A stretch of 64,000 bases of DNA, from the NCBI RefSeq assembly GCF_009017415.1, contig NC_092405.1:930001-994000 (forward strand). The letters run 5' to 3'. The notes below the pieces were generated by a model, which worked only from the letters and a program-made list of their open reading frames with translations, made no database searches and was not told the origin of the DNA. Position 1 is the first letter of the stretch. Each line of letters starts with the position of its first letter. The translations under genes were made by a program, and so were the position numbers. Below are positions 33,367-44,418 of this stretch, one piece after another. Origin of the DNA: Aspergillus flavus (lineage: Eukaryota > Ascomycota > Eurotiomycetes > Eurotiales > Aspergillaceae).

Positions 33367-34314
33367 AGGAGCAATTGATTGTACTTGGCGCTTTTGTGCT
33401 GCGATCTCTAGAAAGGCTTCCTTCATTTGTACCGAATTGTGTGAATTGTCCATAGCTCAGTTTAAGAGATACAGCAATGCAGCCTGCAGAGTTTCATGAT
33501 GCCCTATACTTCCTTAACTCATACGACGCATCGTGGGTATCTTCAGTTACAACGACGTCTGTAAGGGGAGAATATGTCATCAGTCCATGGATTACGAACG
33601 CTGAATATCGGCTCCTAGTTTGTATATTCAGTTGTTCGACTCTAATCAGCCTAATATGAGCCATTCACTTGTCAGTAGCGGCTTTGGCCAACAGGACAGC
33701 GGTTTACATAGTTGCCTACCCTCGACTTTCTGGGGCATTTTTTATTTCCGTTATACAGCTTAGTTAATAAAAGAAGATCTCCAGTAAATTAGGCACACGT
33801 TGGTCTTGATTATATAGTCTTGACAGCATTCGTGAACCATGGTAGTGTGCAATGTCATATCCATATCAGCCAGCCACTTCCGGTCGAACACCGTTTGCAG
33901 ATTTATTCATAGTATACGTCTCTCTATAGAGTACAGTATGAACTGGGAAATTTTGCCTCCACGCTGATAAAAGCCAATCATGTTTCACAATAATCTAGGG
34001 TTGCTTTTAAGTACGAAATAACCTGGGGATCTCGAGGAGATACATTTTCCGGAATAGGTAGAGTCCTCGGTCCACCATGCAACAGTAGCAATAAAATGGA
34101 TAATGTATCTATCTATAGGTGTACCATAAAAAGGTCATTGATCTGATCACTTAAGTGGGATTGCCAGGTTCAGCCTTATTTAACTTCACTTTATAAGAAT
34201 AATCATCAAGCAAACATGAATATGTCCCTACCACCACGGTTTTCAGAGGTATTAACCCAAGTGCAGGGATATTGAAATCCCTCAGTATATTAACACAGAC
34301 CTACCATCCTATTC
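33367..34314. other. Intergenic spacer
   Basis: AT-rich; the small frame at 33477-33659 is not supported. No RNA or repeat seen. Confidence 0.5.
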
Positions 34315-35191
34315 ATGATGAGGGCTCTCTCGTTTCTTCCCCTTCTTTCCCTCGCCTACGCGCAAGGCCAGGATCCATTAACTACCGGAAACCAGGCTCT
34401 CAATAACCCCTTCGGAGAAGCGGAATACAACGAACTGTGTGCCAATCCTCGCGATGCGGAAGTGGAGTTGGGCCCTGGATTGTTTTTCCGATACTATTAT
34501 GACACGTATCCCCGACAGTGAAACAATAAAGTTGAAGGTACCTCGTCCATTGCAGCCTGTGCCTTGGCATGCAGTGAGATAGAAGGATGCAGGGGAACCT
34601 TTTGGAAAAAGAGAGATGCCACTTGCTGGTGGAGCGACTATGATCATGTTGCGGATCTTAATACTGGAACCGCCGATGTATGCACCAATGCCCCAGGACA
34701 TGTGTACTTGGTTGGTCGAAGAGAGTCGCTCGAATCGTGTAATAAGGCAAAGCAAGAATGTCTTGAGAGGGAAGAAGGTCTTGAGAAGGAGATTACCAGA
34801 TTGAAAGGCGAGGTTGATACATTGAGGAGTATGTCATCCTATTCATGAATGATCCAGAAGCTATCAGGGATGATAGGGACGCGGGGCAAGATGCTTATAT
34901 ATCCACAGAAGCGTATGTCTATCCCTACGCAGGTGGTCCATATATACTTACACAATTTTAGAGCCAGCATCAACTCGAGGAAAACACTTAAACCTGGGCG
35001 GAATAGTCAGGAATACTATTGAAGAGTGTGCTGAGCTTTGTATCTTGAACAGTAACTGCGATCACGCGATGTATTCAAAAAAAAAAGGAGACAAGATTTG
35101 CGCTACGTACAGCAAAACTACGAAACAAGGGCTCAGCTACAAGGAGGATTGGGACATGTTGGCCTCTCCTTGGGATTTCTATCCATCTTAG
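34315..35191 (+). pseudogene. Secreted PAN/Apple-like cysteine-rich protein with in-frame TGA
   Basis: The reading frame 34315-34828 plus 34962-35191 encodes a signal peptide (ALSFLPLLSLAYA) and two PAN/Apple-like modules: SSIAACALACSEIEGCRGTFW with a CWWSDYD end, and NTIEECAELCILNSNCDHAMY. A Glu/Lys-rich coiled-coil-like linker (CLEREEGLEKEITRLKGEVDTL) joins them. A TGA at 34519-34521 interrupts the first module between DTYPRQ and NNKVEGT; the frame is otherwise continuous, so a Trp or Arg codon was probably lost. No canonical intron removes it without breaking frame. A run of ten A at 35077-35086 codes for three lysines and is prone to slippage. Such proteins bind carbohydrate or protein at the surface. 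Confidence 0.65.
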
Positions 35192-36918
35192 TTAAGGAAT
35201 CTTGGACCAGAGGCCATTCGACTGACTTTGTCTCTGATGGGCGTGTAAGCTCCGGCCATGGACCTGGGTCTTTGACTAGTGACTATTCTGTTCGCAAGTA
35301 AAATCGAGAAGGATCAAAGCTATTGTACTTATCTACGTAATAGGCATTGTTTAAATTCTTGGTTCACTTTTAATATGGTCAGGGAGCCGAAATACAGAAT
35401 GAAAAAATCTTACTGGTTCTCTTACCTTGATTTCGTCGATTATTACGCTTGCATACCGCATATAATCTCGGCCTTTTTCCCGAGTGCCCGCGAGGTCAAC
35501 ACACCATGTTAGAGAGTTATCAAACGATCTTGGCATTCTTTACAAACCCTTCAAATCCGCTTGATGACGGTCTTTGTAATCAGGAAAGGGTACGATCCTC
35601 CGGACTCCGCAGACAGGCGTCGTCGTGAGTAAATTTTGGTGTCCTTGCTAAACAGAATAAATTCCATACAACTTCTACTAGGCTCGAGGACGTAGATCCC
35701 AGGCGGTCTCGTCAGAATACCACTGGCCACCGCGCTGACACTTGTGTCTCATAGGATTATCTAAACCTTGAACAATTCTTAAGGACCTAGATACAGGGCT
35801 TTTTCGTTGGATCATATATCAAAAAGCGAAGGGTCTCTCATAAATGGATAGGCGTATTAGAATTCGAGAGCCATGGGCGTAGTTTCAGGTTTAACATTGC
35901 GAAGCTAAACTGGAGTGGCCCTAATATTATTCTCTTTTTTCATCCAGTAGTGCCAACATATAATAGGATCCTGTATCATCTTCATATGCCTACTAGACAG
36001 GGAGCGAGTTGTAAATAGGATTGCCGATCAACAGGAAAGCATGACAATACTACACTATCGCCATGGCTTATGATATTGAAGAGATTTTTCAAAAATTGTC
36101 AAAATGGGAAGATTAGTTAGTTCTTGAAAGACATTGTAGGGAAATGTATCGTTTTAGGCTTGAGTGGGTAACATTTAATTGGTAAAATCGGGAGATGGGG
36201 CTTATATTCCCACATATCAACCTATTTGAAACCGGTTTACTTATTCTATCCAGCTTCGTCAACAATTCCCTGTCAAGCAGTTATGATTGGATAAGAGAAT
36301 AATTTGTAGGAGCGTATTAGGGGTTAAAAAGAGGCCTAGTTTTACTCAAGGTGTAAGGACACTTCGAGTGCATCTGCATGGCCGCCCACGCTTTGCTCCA
36401 GGATAAGGTTCAATAGTTCGCGCGCTCATAATCTGTAAACGAACCGCTAAACAGAGATCGACACGATCTTTCCGCACGTGGACTAGACTCTCGATAGGAC
36501 GGAGCAGATCGCTTCCTCAAGCTCTACTGCGGGATTCAATAATCCACAGTTCAGCTGCACCGGAAACTCCGCCTTTTACTCGGTGACCACCATATTTGAG
36601 TTATCATAACACAACTATTAAGTCTGGTGGGCCTGTCTGCTTGGTACCGTAGGAAGGGCCACTGTTACCATGCCCATGCGACCGAAACTTATGAGTGGCT
36701 GCCTCCTGGTTATATTCGGCTACCAAACTGATCTTGGCTAGGGGTGTGGAACTGAGGGTCCGTGACAGATATAAAATCCACATCTTCCTGCAAACAATGT
36801 TTACGAACATTCTCCCACAACACCCTAATAAGTAAGGACCCTCGACGCTTGATTATTGTCGACAGGGATTTTCTCTCTCTATTTTTTTGTTTTTTTGTCT
36901 TCTGCTTCCTTTTTCAAC
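35192..36918. other. Intergenic region
   Basis: Large AT-rich stretch with no supported gene. Small frames at 35279-35512 and 36604-36810 match nothing. The hydrophobin promoter occupies the right end. Confidence 0.45.
36770..36776 (+). promoter_or_regulatory. TATA box of hydrophobin gene
   Basis: TATAAAA lies 143 bp before the start codon. A long pyrimidine-rich leader (TTTTTTTGTTTTTTTG-type) follows, as is common in highly expressed fungal genes. Confidence 0.5.
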
Positions 36919-37292
36919 ATGAAGGTTTCTACCTTGTTGACCACCCTTTGCGTACTGGGTGTTGCTAGTTCGGCGGATCCAACCGCACAATGCGATAACG
37001 GACCCGTTCAATGCTGCGCAACGGTCGGTTTACCGACTGACAGTGTAGTCTCACCTTTACTTGGCTTGCTCGGAGTAGTTGTTCCAGACATGAGCACTCC
37101 AGTTGGATTGACCTGTATGTCTCGATATTCTCCTTTGCACCTTCGAAAACTAATAAGTCACCTTTTCAAGGCAATCCTATTGTCCAGGGTGGATCTTGCC
37201 CAGGCCACCCCGTTTGCTGTACAGGAAATGTAGGCCATGCTTCTGCAACACATTGTTCCAGCTACCTAATGTCCATCGGAAATGATTACTGA
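36919..37292 (+). CDS. Hydrophobin (class I spacing)
   Basis: Exons 36919-37114 and 37171-37292, separated by a 56-bp intron with an ACTAATAAG branch, give 105 residues. A signal peptide (VSTLLTTLCVLGVASS) is followed by eight cysteines in the hydrophobin order: Cys, six residues, CysCys, 32 residues, Cys, eight residues, Cys, five residues, CysCys, eleven residues, Cys. The intron splits the fourth cysteine codon. Hydrophobins self-assemble at air-water interfaces and coat spores and hyphae. The mature part is short, and the 32-residue loop is rich in Val and Leu (SVVSPLLGLLGVVVPD). The long inter-cysteine loop favours class I. The unspliced frame would lose the last four cysteines, which supports the intron. 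Confidence 0.9.
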
Positions 37293-38069
37293 CACGAGTA
37301 CAGAATTTCAATGGTCTCCTAGCCCTTGGCTGTACACCCGTCACGTTATCTACATGAAAACAGTAAAAAGAAAGCAAAGGCAGGCACGTTTCAGTTAGTA
37401 TTTCGATCTGGTTGGGGGAGAGGGAGGCCAAAATGTCTCGGACGAAAATTGATTACAAGTGTACGTTGAGCAGAAATGTTCAAGGTGGTGATGACCGTAT
37501 AGAAACATGTCTTATGATGCGATGTGGCCTCGCGAGCGGTTGTTGATTTGTTATTACTTCAATCTCAGGCAACCAGGTAGCAGATGTCCAGCTAATGGCA
37601 TTAGACGATTATCTACAAGTGGTCTTAGTGTCTTGTATCTTGTATTACAGGAGACTACAACTAGGAAATCCTTGGTCATGCCTAGAGTTATTAACGGGTT
37701 ACGGCTCAGGTTCAAGATATAAGACCCGGCCCGAGCCCGCGCAGATTTAGGTTCCCCGCGCTGGAGCTAAATAGGTATAGCATTACTTAGGCCTAGTGTA
37801 CACCCCTAGACTAATTTTGCAAGCTCTAATCTGTATATAAATGTAAAAGCAATTCTAGAAAATCTATGGTTTTAACCAGGTGATAACAACAAAAAGCCGA
37901 TGGCTTCCTCCGCAATCGGGTCGGGTTTTGCGGGGAACCCGAACAACTCTAGCTACAACTATTAAGCACCCCGTTCCTCTTACTTCTTTCGTCTCAGAAA
38001 ACACTCGCTCATGGTCCGAAACAGAAGTCCAATTAGGACCCCCGGCTGATATGAAGCGCCGGAGCAATG
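37293..38069. other. Convergent intergenic spacer
   Basis: No supported gene. Small frames at 37507-37722 and 37864-38092 look incidental. Confidence 0.5.
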
Positions 38070-38942
38070 TCAATCTTCTCTCAAGCTTTTAAACAATTGA
38101 TGCCAAAACCCTGAAATATCTTCTGCAACAACATAATCACACTCATTTATCCGTTCTCTCAACTCGTCAAGAAGATCCCTACGTGCCTGCAGACCCCACG
38201 AAGATGTCCTCCAGGGAGCTGCTCTCAAATCCCGCACCAAAGCTATCACCGCCCCAAACAACATTGCAAAGCTATCCAAGGACCATGCAACTGTATTACG
38301 CCAAGGGCAGTCATAGATATAGAAACCGGCTCCACCGTACCGGACATCATCTGGTTCCCAAAGCCATACATCACCGTATTCTGCGTCTACCATTACCATA
38401 CAGTCGTTGACATTTCCGATGTGGAAATAGATGTCACTGCACTGGGCTCGCGAACAAGGTGTCTCATGCATTTCAAGTTCATTGTCGTCGGTAAGGATGT
38501 AGTGTTTCGGACTACTCTTGGCTCCTTGGCTTAAATGCAGAGATTCGAAAGCTATGCCCTGTAGCTTGAAGGCAGGGAAGCCAACATTCAAAAGAAAGTC
38601 TCGAGTACGATCATGCACCAGGCCGTCAATATCGGATTCTGTAGGCTGCCATAGTGTGTTTGCTCCAAAGCAAGCTTCCAGCCAGGCTCGGCTTGGGGCT
38701 GCAGCAGTAATTAAATTGCTCTATATTGATATATGTTGGTCAACATGTTCCATCCATGGTCCACGTTCGGGGTTGGAGAACCATACTAATATTGATTGGA
38801 AAATCTTGCTTCGGCAGTACGGATCACAAAAGACAATATAGGCGGATCTGCATGACTGTGCGAAGTTATAGGCATCTGTTGTCGTATTTAGACCCTGGTA
38901 AATGAGTAAGACAATCTCGGGGGGGATATGTAGAAGCCCCAT
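38070..38942 (-). CDS. F-box protein with SMI1/KNR4-like region
   Basis: Exons 38942-38787 and 38720-38070 (66-bp intron) give 268 residues. The N-terminus LLHIPPEIVLLIYQGLNTTTDAYNFAQSCR is an F-box, which would recruit a target to an SCF ubiquitin ligase. The C-terminal part has DIYFHIGNVNDCMVMVDAEYGDVWLWEPDD and TVAWSLDSFAMLFGAVI, the pattern of SUKH/SMI1-KNR4-type domains, known as binding modules in bacterial immunity proteins and in fungal cell-wall signalling. The combination occurs in expanded fungal F-box families. The target is unknown. The SUKH assignment is by pattern only and less certain than the F-box. Confidence 0.75.
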
Positions 38943-39476
38943 TCTTTATCGCCGAGTACCCTGCGTTCCAGCTGATGTATCGCAAGGAATGTATGTTAGA
39001 AGCCCAGTTGAGTCATGCCAAGAAATCAGGGCTAACCAGTTCTAGGACTGGCTCTGGTTCAGAATACAAAAACGAAAAAAACCAAAGTCAGGAGAATAAA
39101 AGGGTCTGTTGTTGGGGGTTAAAACCTAGATTCATAGCCTTAAGGGAGAGTAACCGTGTTGATCAAAAAAGATAATATTTCCATAATGTCGAGGAGTAAC
39201 GACCAACAAGCTCCATGTGGGAATATATAACCGAAGGGGTGACGGGTATCCTTCCCTAGAAACTTAAAGTTTGACAGAATGTGACAAGTTTCTTCCAGAC
39301 AACAAACAAGTCACTCTTCATATACCCTACTCTGCCTATCTGTCATCAAATTCAAGTCTAGATATCCCCGGTTGTTGTCGTCTACATTGTGTTGTGACTT
39401 CCCATGCATCGCCTATTACTAGAGCAATTCAGTCTGTGCCTCTTGATGACATTAGGATTTCGAACTGCCAAGAGTT
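38943..39476. other. Intergenic spacer before tRNA-Phe
   Basis: No gene supported. It includes the upstream region of the tRNA. Confidence 0.5.
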
Positions 39477-39578
39477 GCGGGGATAGCTCAGTTGGGAGAG
39501 CGTTAGACTGAAGTTTACTTCGATCAGATAGCCCTTATGGGTATCTAAAGGTCGCCGGTTCGATCCCGGCTCACCGCA
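39477..39578 (+). tRNA. tRNA-Phe (GAA) with intron
   Basis: The cloverleaf is complete: acceptor GCGGGGA/TCACCGC, D-arm TAGCTCAGTTGGGAGAGC, anticodon stem TTAGA/TCTAA, T-arm GCCGG-TTCGATC-CCGGC and discriminator A. The anticodon GAA is at 39510-39512. A 29-nt intron (39514-39542) sits at the canonical place after position 37, and its ACTTC can pair with the anticodon GAAGT. The acceptor stem has one G-A mismatch (39481/39573), where GCGGTGA would be expected, so the gene may be a slightly damaged copy. Confidence 0.88.
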
Positions 39579-42352
39579 TCATTTTTTGCATTTGGATAAT
39601 TCCCTACCCCTAGATAGGCACGCAACATTTGCAGTTGTCAAGGCAGTTTATTCCCCGGCCGTGCGGGAGCAGATCATGAGGTTTAGCCCAGGAGTTGACT
39701 GATGCAAAGAGAATACTTTGGGGGTTGCGATGGGTTATTCTTGTCAGCATCGTATCATATCGTCGGCAGTTCAAACTATTACCTCGCAGTGCTCTTCAGG
39801 TATTAAAATTGGCCCATGCGCTTTTTTAACTTTGTCAAGGATGCAGGTAACCCTTGTCTCTGCCTTATTTATTCTAATTGTAGTATATGTTCCACGCTTC
39901 TTCTTCCAACGGTCTGTGTACCCGTTAGCTATCTTGGATAGGTCTAGTATCAATGTAGAAGGCACCCGATTGAAGGTGGTGTCAAAGGAATGTTGGAAGC
40001 GCATTTGACCGAGGGTTAACTTCAGCGTCGAACACCACTACGTGATCATACGTTGTTGGGTTAGAGTCGGCGGTTCCATATATCTCTTTTTTATTTTTCT
40101 ACCTTATCGTTAGTTTATCTTCTTGGGTACGGAGTAATTAAAGTCCATTTTGTGCCATATAAGTTCAGGCGAAAGTTGTTTTTTATTTTGTTCTAAGCTT
40201 CTAAGGACACAAATTTCTTAGGCAGTCTAGAACCGGAGAAGGGGGCTATATGCTGTAGCTAATGTAGATCTATCTTATTGATAGTCCAGCTATTTATACT
40301 TCTTTCTATATACCAGTCCGGTAATAGATCCATCTTATATCAGCTTGTAACGTGGGTCTACTCAATACCAATAGAAGTAATCTATTTCCGGTTTCCTGGC
40401 TGCAGCAGGAAAGGCCTATCAGCCAACTCAGCTCGGATAACTATTTTAGTCGTAGACATTAAGTCCATTGTAAAGCCAGTTTACCAAAATTAGTCATTTA
40501 AAAGCCAACGGATATAGACTCCGTTGTCGCCGTTCGGCCATCGGGTTGTCCATGCACAAGGGGCTGGGTATACTATACAGTCATCCTGCAGCGTCGTCAG
40601 CGGATCTGTGACAGTCTCCATCAGTTGATTTCTTGATCACTTTCTGGTCTGTACCACTGCCCAAGAGCCTAACTGCTGACTATTGAACTCCTAAGCCGCT
40701 ATACCGAACTGCCTAGGTACTAGGGGCAGAGATTCCTCTGGATGAGTATCCACGGGCCGGTTTAGCAAAAGCTCCGTCAGCAGCGAGAGGGGCGGATGCG
40801 ACCGGAACTATCCTGCAGGTCTTGTGAAATACAATAGACACAGGGAATTGGGAGAGTCCCCGTAATCGAACAAATGAACATAGGAATACAGGTGAAAGTC
40901 CTGATACCTTGAGGAACGTTATACGTTTCCCTGAAATGTACGTAACATGTACACCTCTAGTAAGAAGAAGAGAGCAGTATACATTGCGAACAGGTTGAGT
41001 GAGGCGAGATAAAAGATAAGCTTGATAGTTGTGGCACGGCATTAAGTATGCGCGTGGTAAACTAAAACAATAATAGCCAGGGCTGCATATCAAGTATAAT
41101 GCGATATAAATAATATCTGGCTGCTGTACAATTATATTCAATCTTCTCTCTAGTTATGCATGGTATCGACATTTTCGCCTAAGCCAACTATAGTAACTGT
41201 GAGATGTCTATACCAAGTGTCTCTATGACTGAGATCGATGCGCGCCAGTTATATTTATATCTATGTACCTGATTCTAAGCATCATCCAGCGCTGCAGCTA
41301 CAGTTTTGGTCTGTGTGGTTGTGTCGCAGTTCTTTCCAATAGTGGTCACCCAGCACTTAAAGTGACACTTCTGCTTACCCTTATCCGACTACCGACTTCT
41401 CACCTTCTCCGAGGGGAGTATAAAAGTTCGCAGAACTATCCCTCTAAACCCAACCCACTACGGCCGCAACGGCCGAGGTTGCGCTTGATGCTACTAGAAT
41501 TATATGCTGTGCCTTTAAGGCCGCCTCTGATTATTTTGAAGACGATCCTCCTTAGTGCCGCATTTGTTAAGTCAACTAAGTCAACTTGGCGAATTGAGTT
41601 GGTTAGGCCTATAGGTACCTATTAACTGAAGGAGACAACCCACACTTCACACATGAGAATGAGCCCAGTGCGTAACAGAATATAACTTGAATTTGCATCC
41701 CACAAACTAACATAGGTGCTAATTGAATTGAATGAACAATATGACATATGCCCCGCCAAAAGTGTAGTAGTAGGGAGATGAAATAAGACTTGACGCTGGC
41801 CGACTTAGGGCAAAGAGCCCCCGTGGCCCATCACGAGGGCTGAGGCGTTGCAGAATGATGATAAGCATTGGAAGTTGATCCACTACTCGAAACAAATTTA
41901 ACTAGATAAGGTGTTCGGACTTAGGCCTCCGATGGACTTGGTACAACGCTGATATTGTCATTGTTTCAGCCAAGGCGGCCTGCCGGGCCGCACTCCACTA
42001 AGTCTTATGTAAATTCGATGGATTTATAATGCTTGATAATAGTGCTCGGCCTTCGGGCTTCTACAACTCCTCCGAGACAGAGTCACTGGGTTTGTAATAC
42101 TCTCTGCTCCTTAACATATTCGGTTTCAAATCAGTGAAAGAATATGACAATTATTCGGGAATCATTATGCGCGGTTGAAGTGAACCTACCCAGGTTCATC
42201 TTCTTAAAGGGGTCGTCAGACGCTTGTATAATAACCTTGTCAGTGGATAATTTTTTTAGAGAATTAATAAATACTGTCCAAGGATAACAAAGAAGTATCT
42301 CTTAATCTACATTCATACTCCTCATTCCAACAGCAAACCCCCGAAAGCAGAC
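39579..42352. other. AT-rich gene-free region, probably repeat-derived
   Basis: About 2.8 kb without a supported gene. Open frames (39718-40008, 40278-40493, 40713-41141, 41263-41625) match nothing. It has abrupt GC-rich islets at 41461-41475 (CGGCCGCAACGGCCG) and a hairpin at 41975-41991 (GCGGCC, TGCCG, GGCCGC). It lies directly after a tRNA gene, a common insertion zone for mobile elements, but no terminal repeats or element proteins were identified. Confidence 0.4.
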
Positions 42353-42946
42353 ATGACGAAGATCGCCCTAATCAAAGGCAGTACCCGAAACCCATCAGTG
42401 GGCAGCGCTATCGCGGGTTGGATCCACAACATACTGAAGCCAAAAACCACGGACACTCTCCAAATTGAACGACTCGATATCGCTGACTTCAATCTCCCGG
42501 TCTACGATGAACCCGTCATACCTGCGATGGTCCCCGCCGTAAAGCAATTCACTAAGGAGCACTCGAAGAAATGGAGTGCAGCCATTGCTTCCTTCCAGGG
42601 ATACATCTTCGTCATACCTGAGTATAACCTTGGGCTTGCCGGTGGAACGAAGAATGCAATCGATTATCTGTACAGCGAGTGGCCTGGAAAGCCCGTTGGG
42701 ATCATCAGTTATGGCGCCAAGGGTGGGAGCAACGCCTCCCAGCAGCTTAGTGAGAGTTTACGGGTGGTTATGAAGATGGAGGTGATGCCTACTAAAGTGT
42801 TACTGCCCTTCGCTCCGGGGTCGGATGTGCTTTCTGCCTCAAATGAGGGTACTTTGGGAGAGGATTCGCGCAAGTCTTGGGAAGCTGATGGGAAGAAGGA
42901 GCAGGTGCTTCAGGTGTGGGAGGAGTTGAAGAATGCCCTGGAGTAG
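42353..42946 (+). CDS. NADPH-dependent FMN reductase-like flavoprotein
   Basis: This is a 197-residue intronless flavodoxin-fold protein. The phosphate-binding loop is [11 protein letters not shown], and [20 protein letters not shown] contains the PEYN flavin-contact motif of NADPH-dependent FMN reductases and related azo- or chromate-reductase proteins. It should pass electrons from NAD(P)H to flavin or quinones in the cytosol. It lies 353 bp from the convergent lipase. It could supply reduced flavin or act in redox detoxification. Confidence 0.9.
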   Translation: MTKIALIKGSTRNPSVGSAIAGWIHNILKPKTTDTLQIERLDIADFNLPVYDEPVIPAMVPAVKQFTKEHSKKWSAAIASFQGYIFVIPEYNLGLAGGTKNAIDYLYSEWPGKPVGIISYGAKGGSNASQQLSESLRVVMKMEVMPTKVLLPFAPGSDVLSASNEGTLGEDSRKSWEADGKKEQVLQVWEELKNALE

Positions 42947-43299
42947 CCTAAGGAGGAGAAATAGTTGACAAGGTATTCTAGGCCGATACATTCAGGCCTT
43001 TCCTTGTACACAGTCACTCTTGAGCTTTTTCTACGCTATTGGGTAGTCTAATCTTTGGTCTGTCTTGCTTTGTCTTTTTCACAGGCCAACTAATTCCCAT
43101 GCGCTCGTCCCCTCGTTCGTGGCTTTGCATTTCATGTTGATTCGATAACCTTTTTGGTAGACTACATAGAACTGTTTTTACTCTATCTATACAGTTTAAT
43201 GTCTATAATATTAAGCCACTTTACTATAAGTACTTTCAAGAAGGAAGAAGAAGCCAAAGTCGCACCTATTAATGTCCCCACTCCTAGTCAACCCTACCG
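42947..43299. other. Convergent spacer
   Basis: 3' flanks of the FMN reductase and lipase genes. Nothing further seen. Confidence 0.5.
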
Positions 43300-44418
43300 C
43301 TAAGCTACATATTTTACCTCAGGATAGTCACTCGACGGCCCATCCAAGAGCTTACTCTTCTCCCCAGTAATAAAAAATGTAGCCGACGCAACAATATACT
43401 CCGTCAAAATAGCCCTAACCCGCAACCCAGAAAGCGAACCTAAGAGCTCCTCCGTGCCCTGCTTCACCTTCACGGGCCACCCACCAACATCCCGAATCAA
43501 CGGGAAGTCCGTGAAGGTGAGATGCAGGGAACCAGCCAGCTGAAGCTCTCGCCTGAATCCCCGAAGATGAGGCCAGATCTTTCCCCAGCTATTGTTATCC
43601 AGTTGTGTAATGTTCGCGTGTCCAAAATTGATAAAAGGCCGGTCGAGACCCTCTTCGACTACGGGGCCCCAGAGCGCTCCGTCGAAGTTCAGCCCACCCG
43701 CAAAGCGGGGTTCGTTCAGCATCGCGGCTGCGGCTGTCGCGCCACCGAATGAGTGGCCCACTATAGCGACTCTGTCGAGTTCGAGGGTGTCTGTGAAAGA
43801 GGATGGTATAAGGTGCGGGTTGTCGTGTATTTGGTCCAGGGTGAAGATGACATCTTGGACGCGGGTATTTAAGGTGACAGGATCGGTTGCAGAGACGTTG
43901 ACACCGTATATAACGCTGCCGTCGGGGAAATCCACACTCGAGGTGTCATAGGGATGGTCCACGGAGACTACCACGAAGCCTGTGCTGGCTACGGACTCGA
44001 GGATTAAAGAGTAGTACAATCGGGACGCTCCTAAGCCTGGGGAGAAGATTATGACAGGGTATTGTTTGTCGCTAGGCGATGTGTCATTGGAGGCGAACCC
44101 GGACTCAATCCGGAAACCTTTTATTGTTGTCCCGTTGGGCATCCCGTAGGATCGAAACAGCTGGTCTGTTACTGCTTCTGTATGAGGAGGAAGATATGGT
44201 TCGAACTTGGTATGTCCGCAATTGACAGGCACGTATGAAGTTGCCATGATCGCTCGCTTGTCATGGGTAGGGCTGAAGGGATCGACGCGCGAGGTATCGA
44301 GTAGTTTCGCGTGTGTTGTCTGCACCCTGCATGGCCCGGATGGTCCAGGCAGGTGGGTTGCTGCTTGGACCGCTTGAGCTAGGGCTGCACAGAGGAGTAT
44401 AATGGTAGAATAGGCCAT
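43300..44418 (-). CDS. Secreted PAF-acetylhydrolase-like lipase/esterase
   Basis: This is a 372-residue intronless alpha/beta hydrolase of the platelet-activating-factor acetylhydrolase type. I start at the ATG at 44418 because it gives a proper signal peptide (MAYSTIILLCAALAQAVQA) and a TATATAAG element lies about 63 bp upstream; an in-frame ATG at 44469 would add 17 residues. Features are VIIFSPGLGASRLYYSLILES, the VVVSVDHPYDTS strand, nucleophile GHSFGGATAAAAML, LNFDGALWGP (likely Asp) and SLHLTFTDFPLI (likely His). Several Asn-x-Ser/Thr sites fit secretion. It should hydrolyse short acyl esters of lipids or similar substrates outside the cell. Confidence 0.87.
   Translation of the reverse strand: MAYSTIILLCAALAQAVQAATHLPGPSGPCRVQTTHAKLLDTSRVDPFSPTHDKRAIMATSYVPVNCGHTKFEPYLPPHTEAVTDQLFRSYGMPNGTTIKGFRIESGFASNDTSPSDKQYPVIIFSPGLGASRLYYSLILESVASTGFVVVSVDHPYDTSSVDFPDGSVIYGVNVSATDPVTLNTRVQDVIFTLDQIHDNPHLIPSSFTDTLELDRVAIVGHSFGGATAAAAMLNEPRFAGGLNFDGALWGPVVEEGLDRPFINFGHANITQLDNNSWGKIWPHLRGFRRELQLAGSLHLTFTDFPLIRDVGGWPVKVKQGTEELLGSLSGLRVRAILTEYIVASATFFITGEKSKLLDGPSSDYPEVKYVA

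Noticed and set aside
39718..40008. Overlapping frames after tRNA-Phe considered as retroelement remains
   Set aside because: No reverse transcriptase, integrase or gag motif could be identified.
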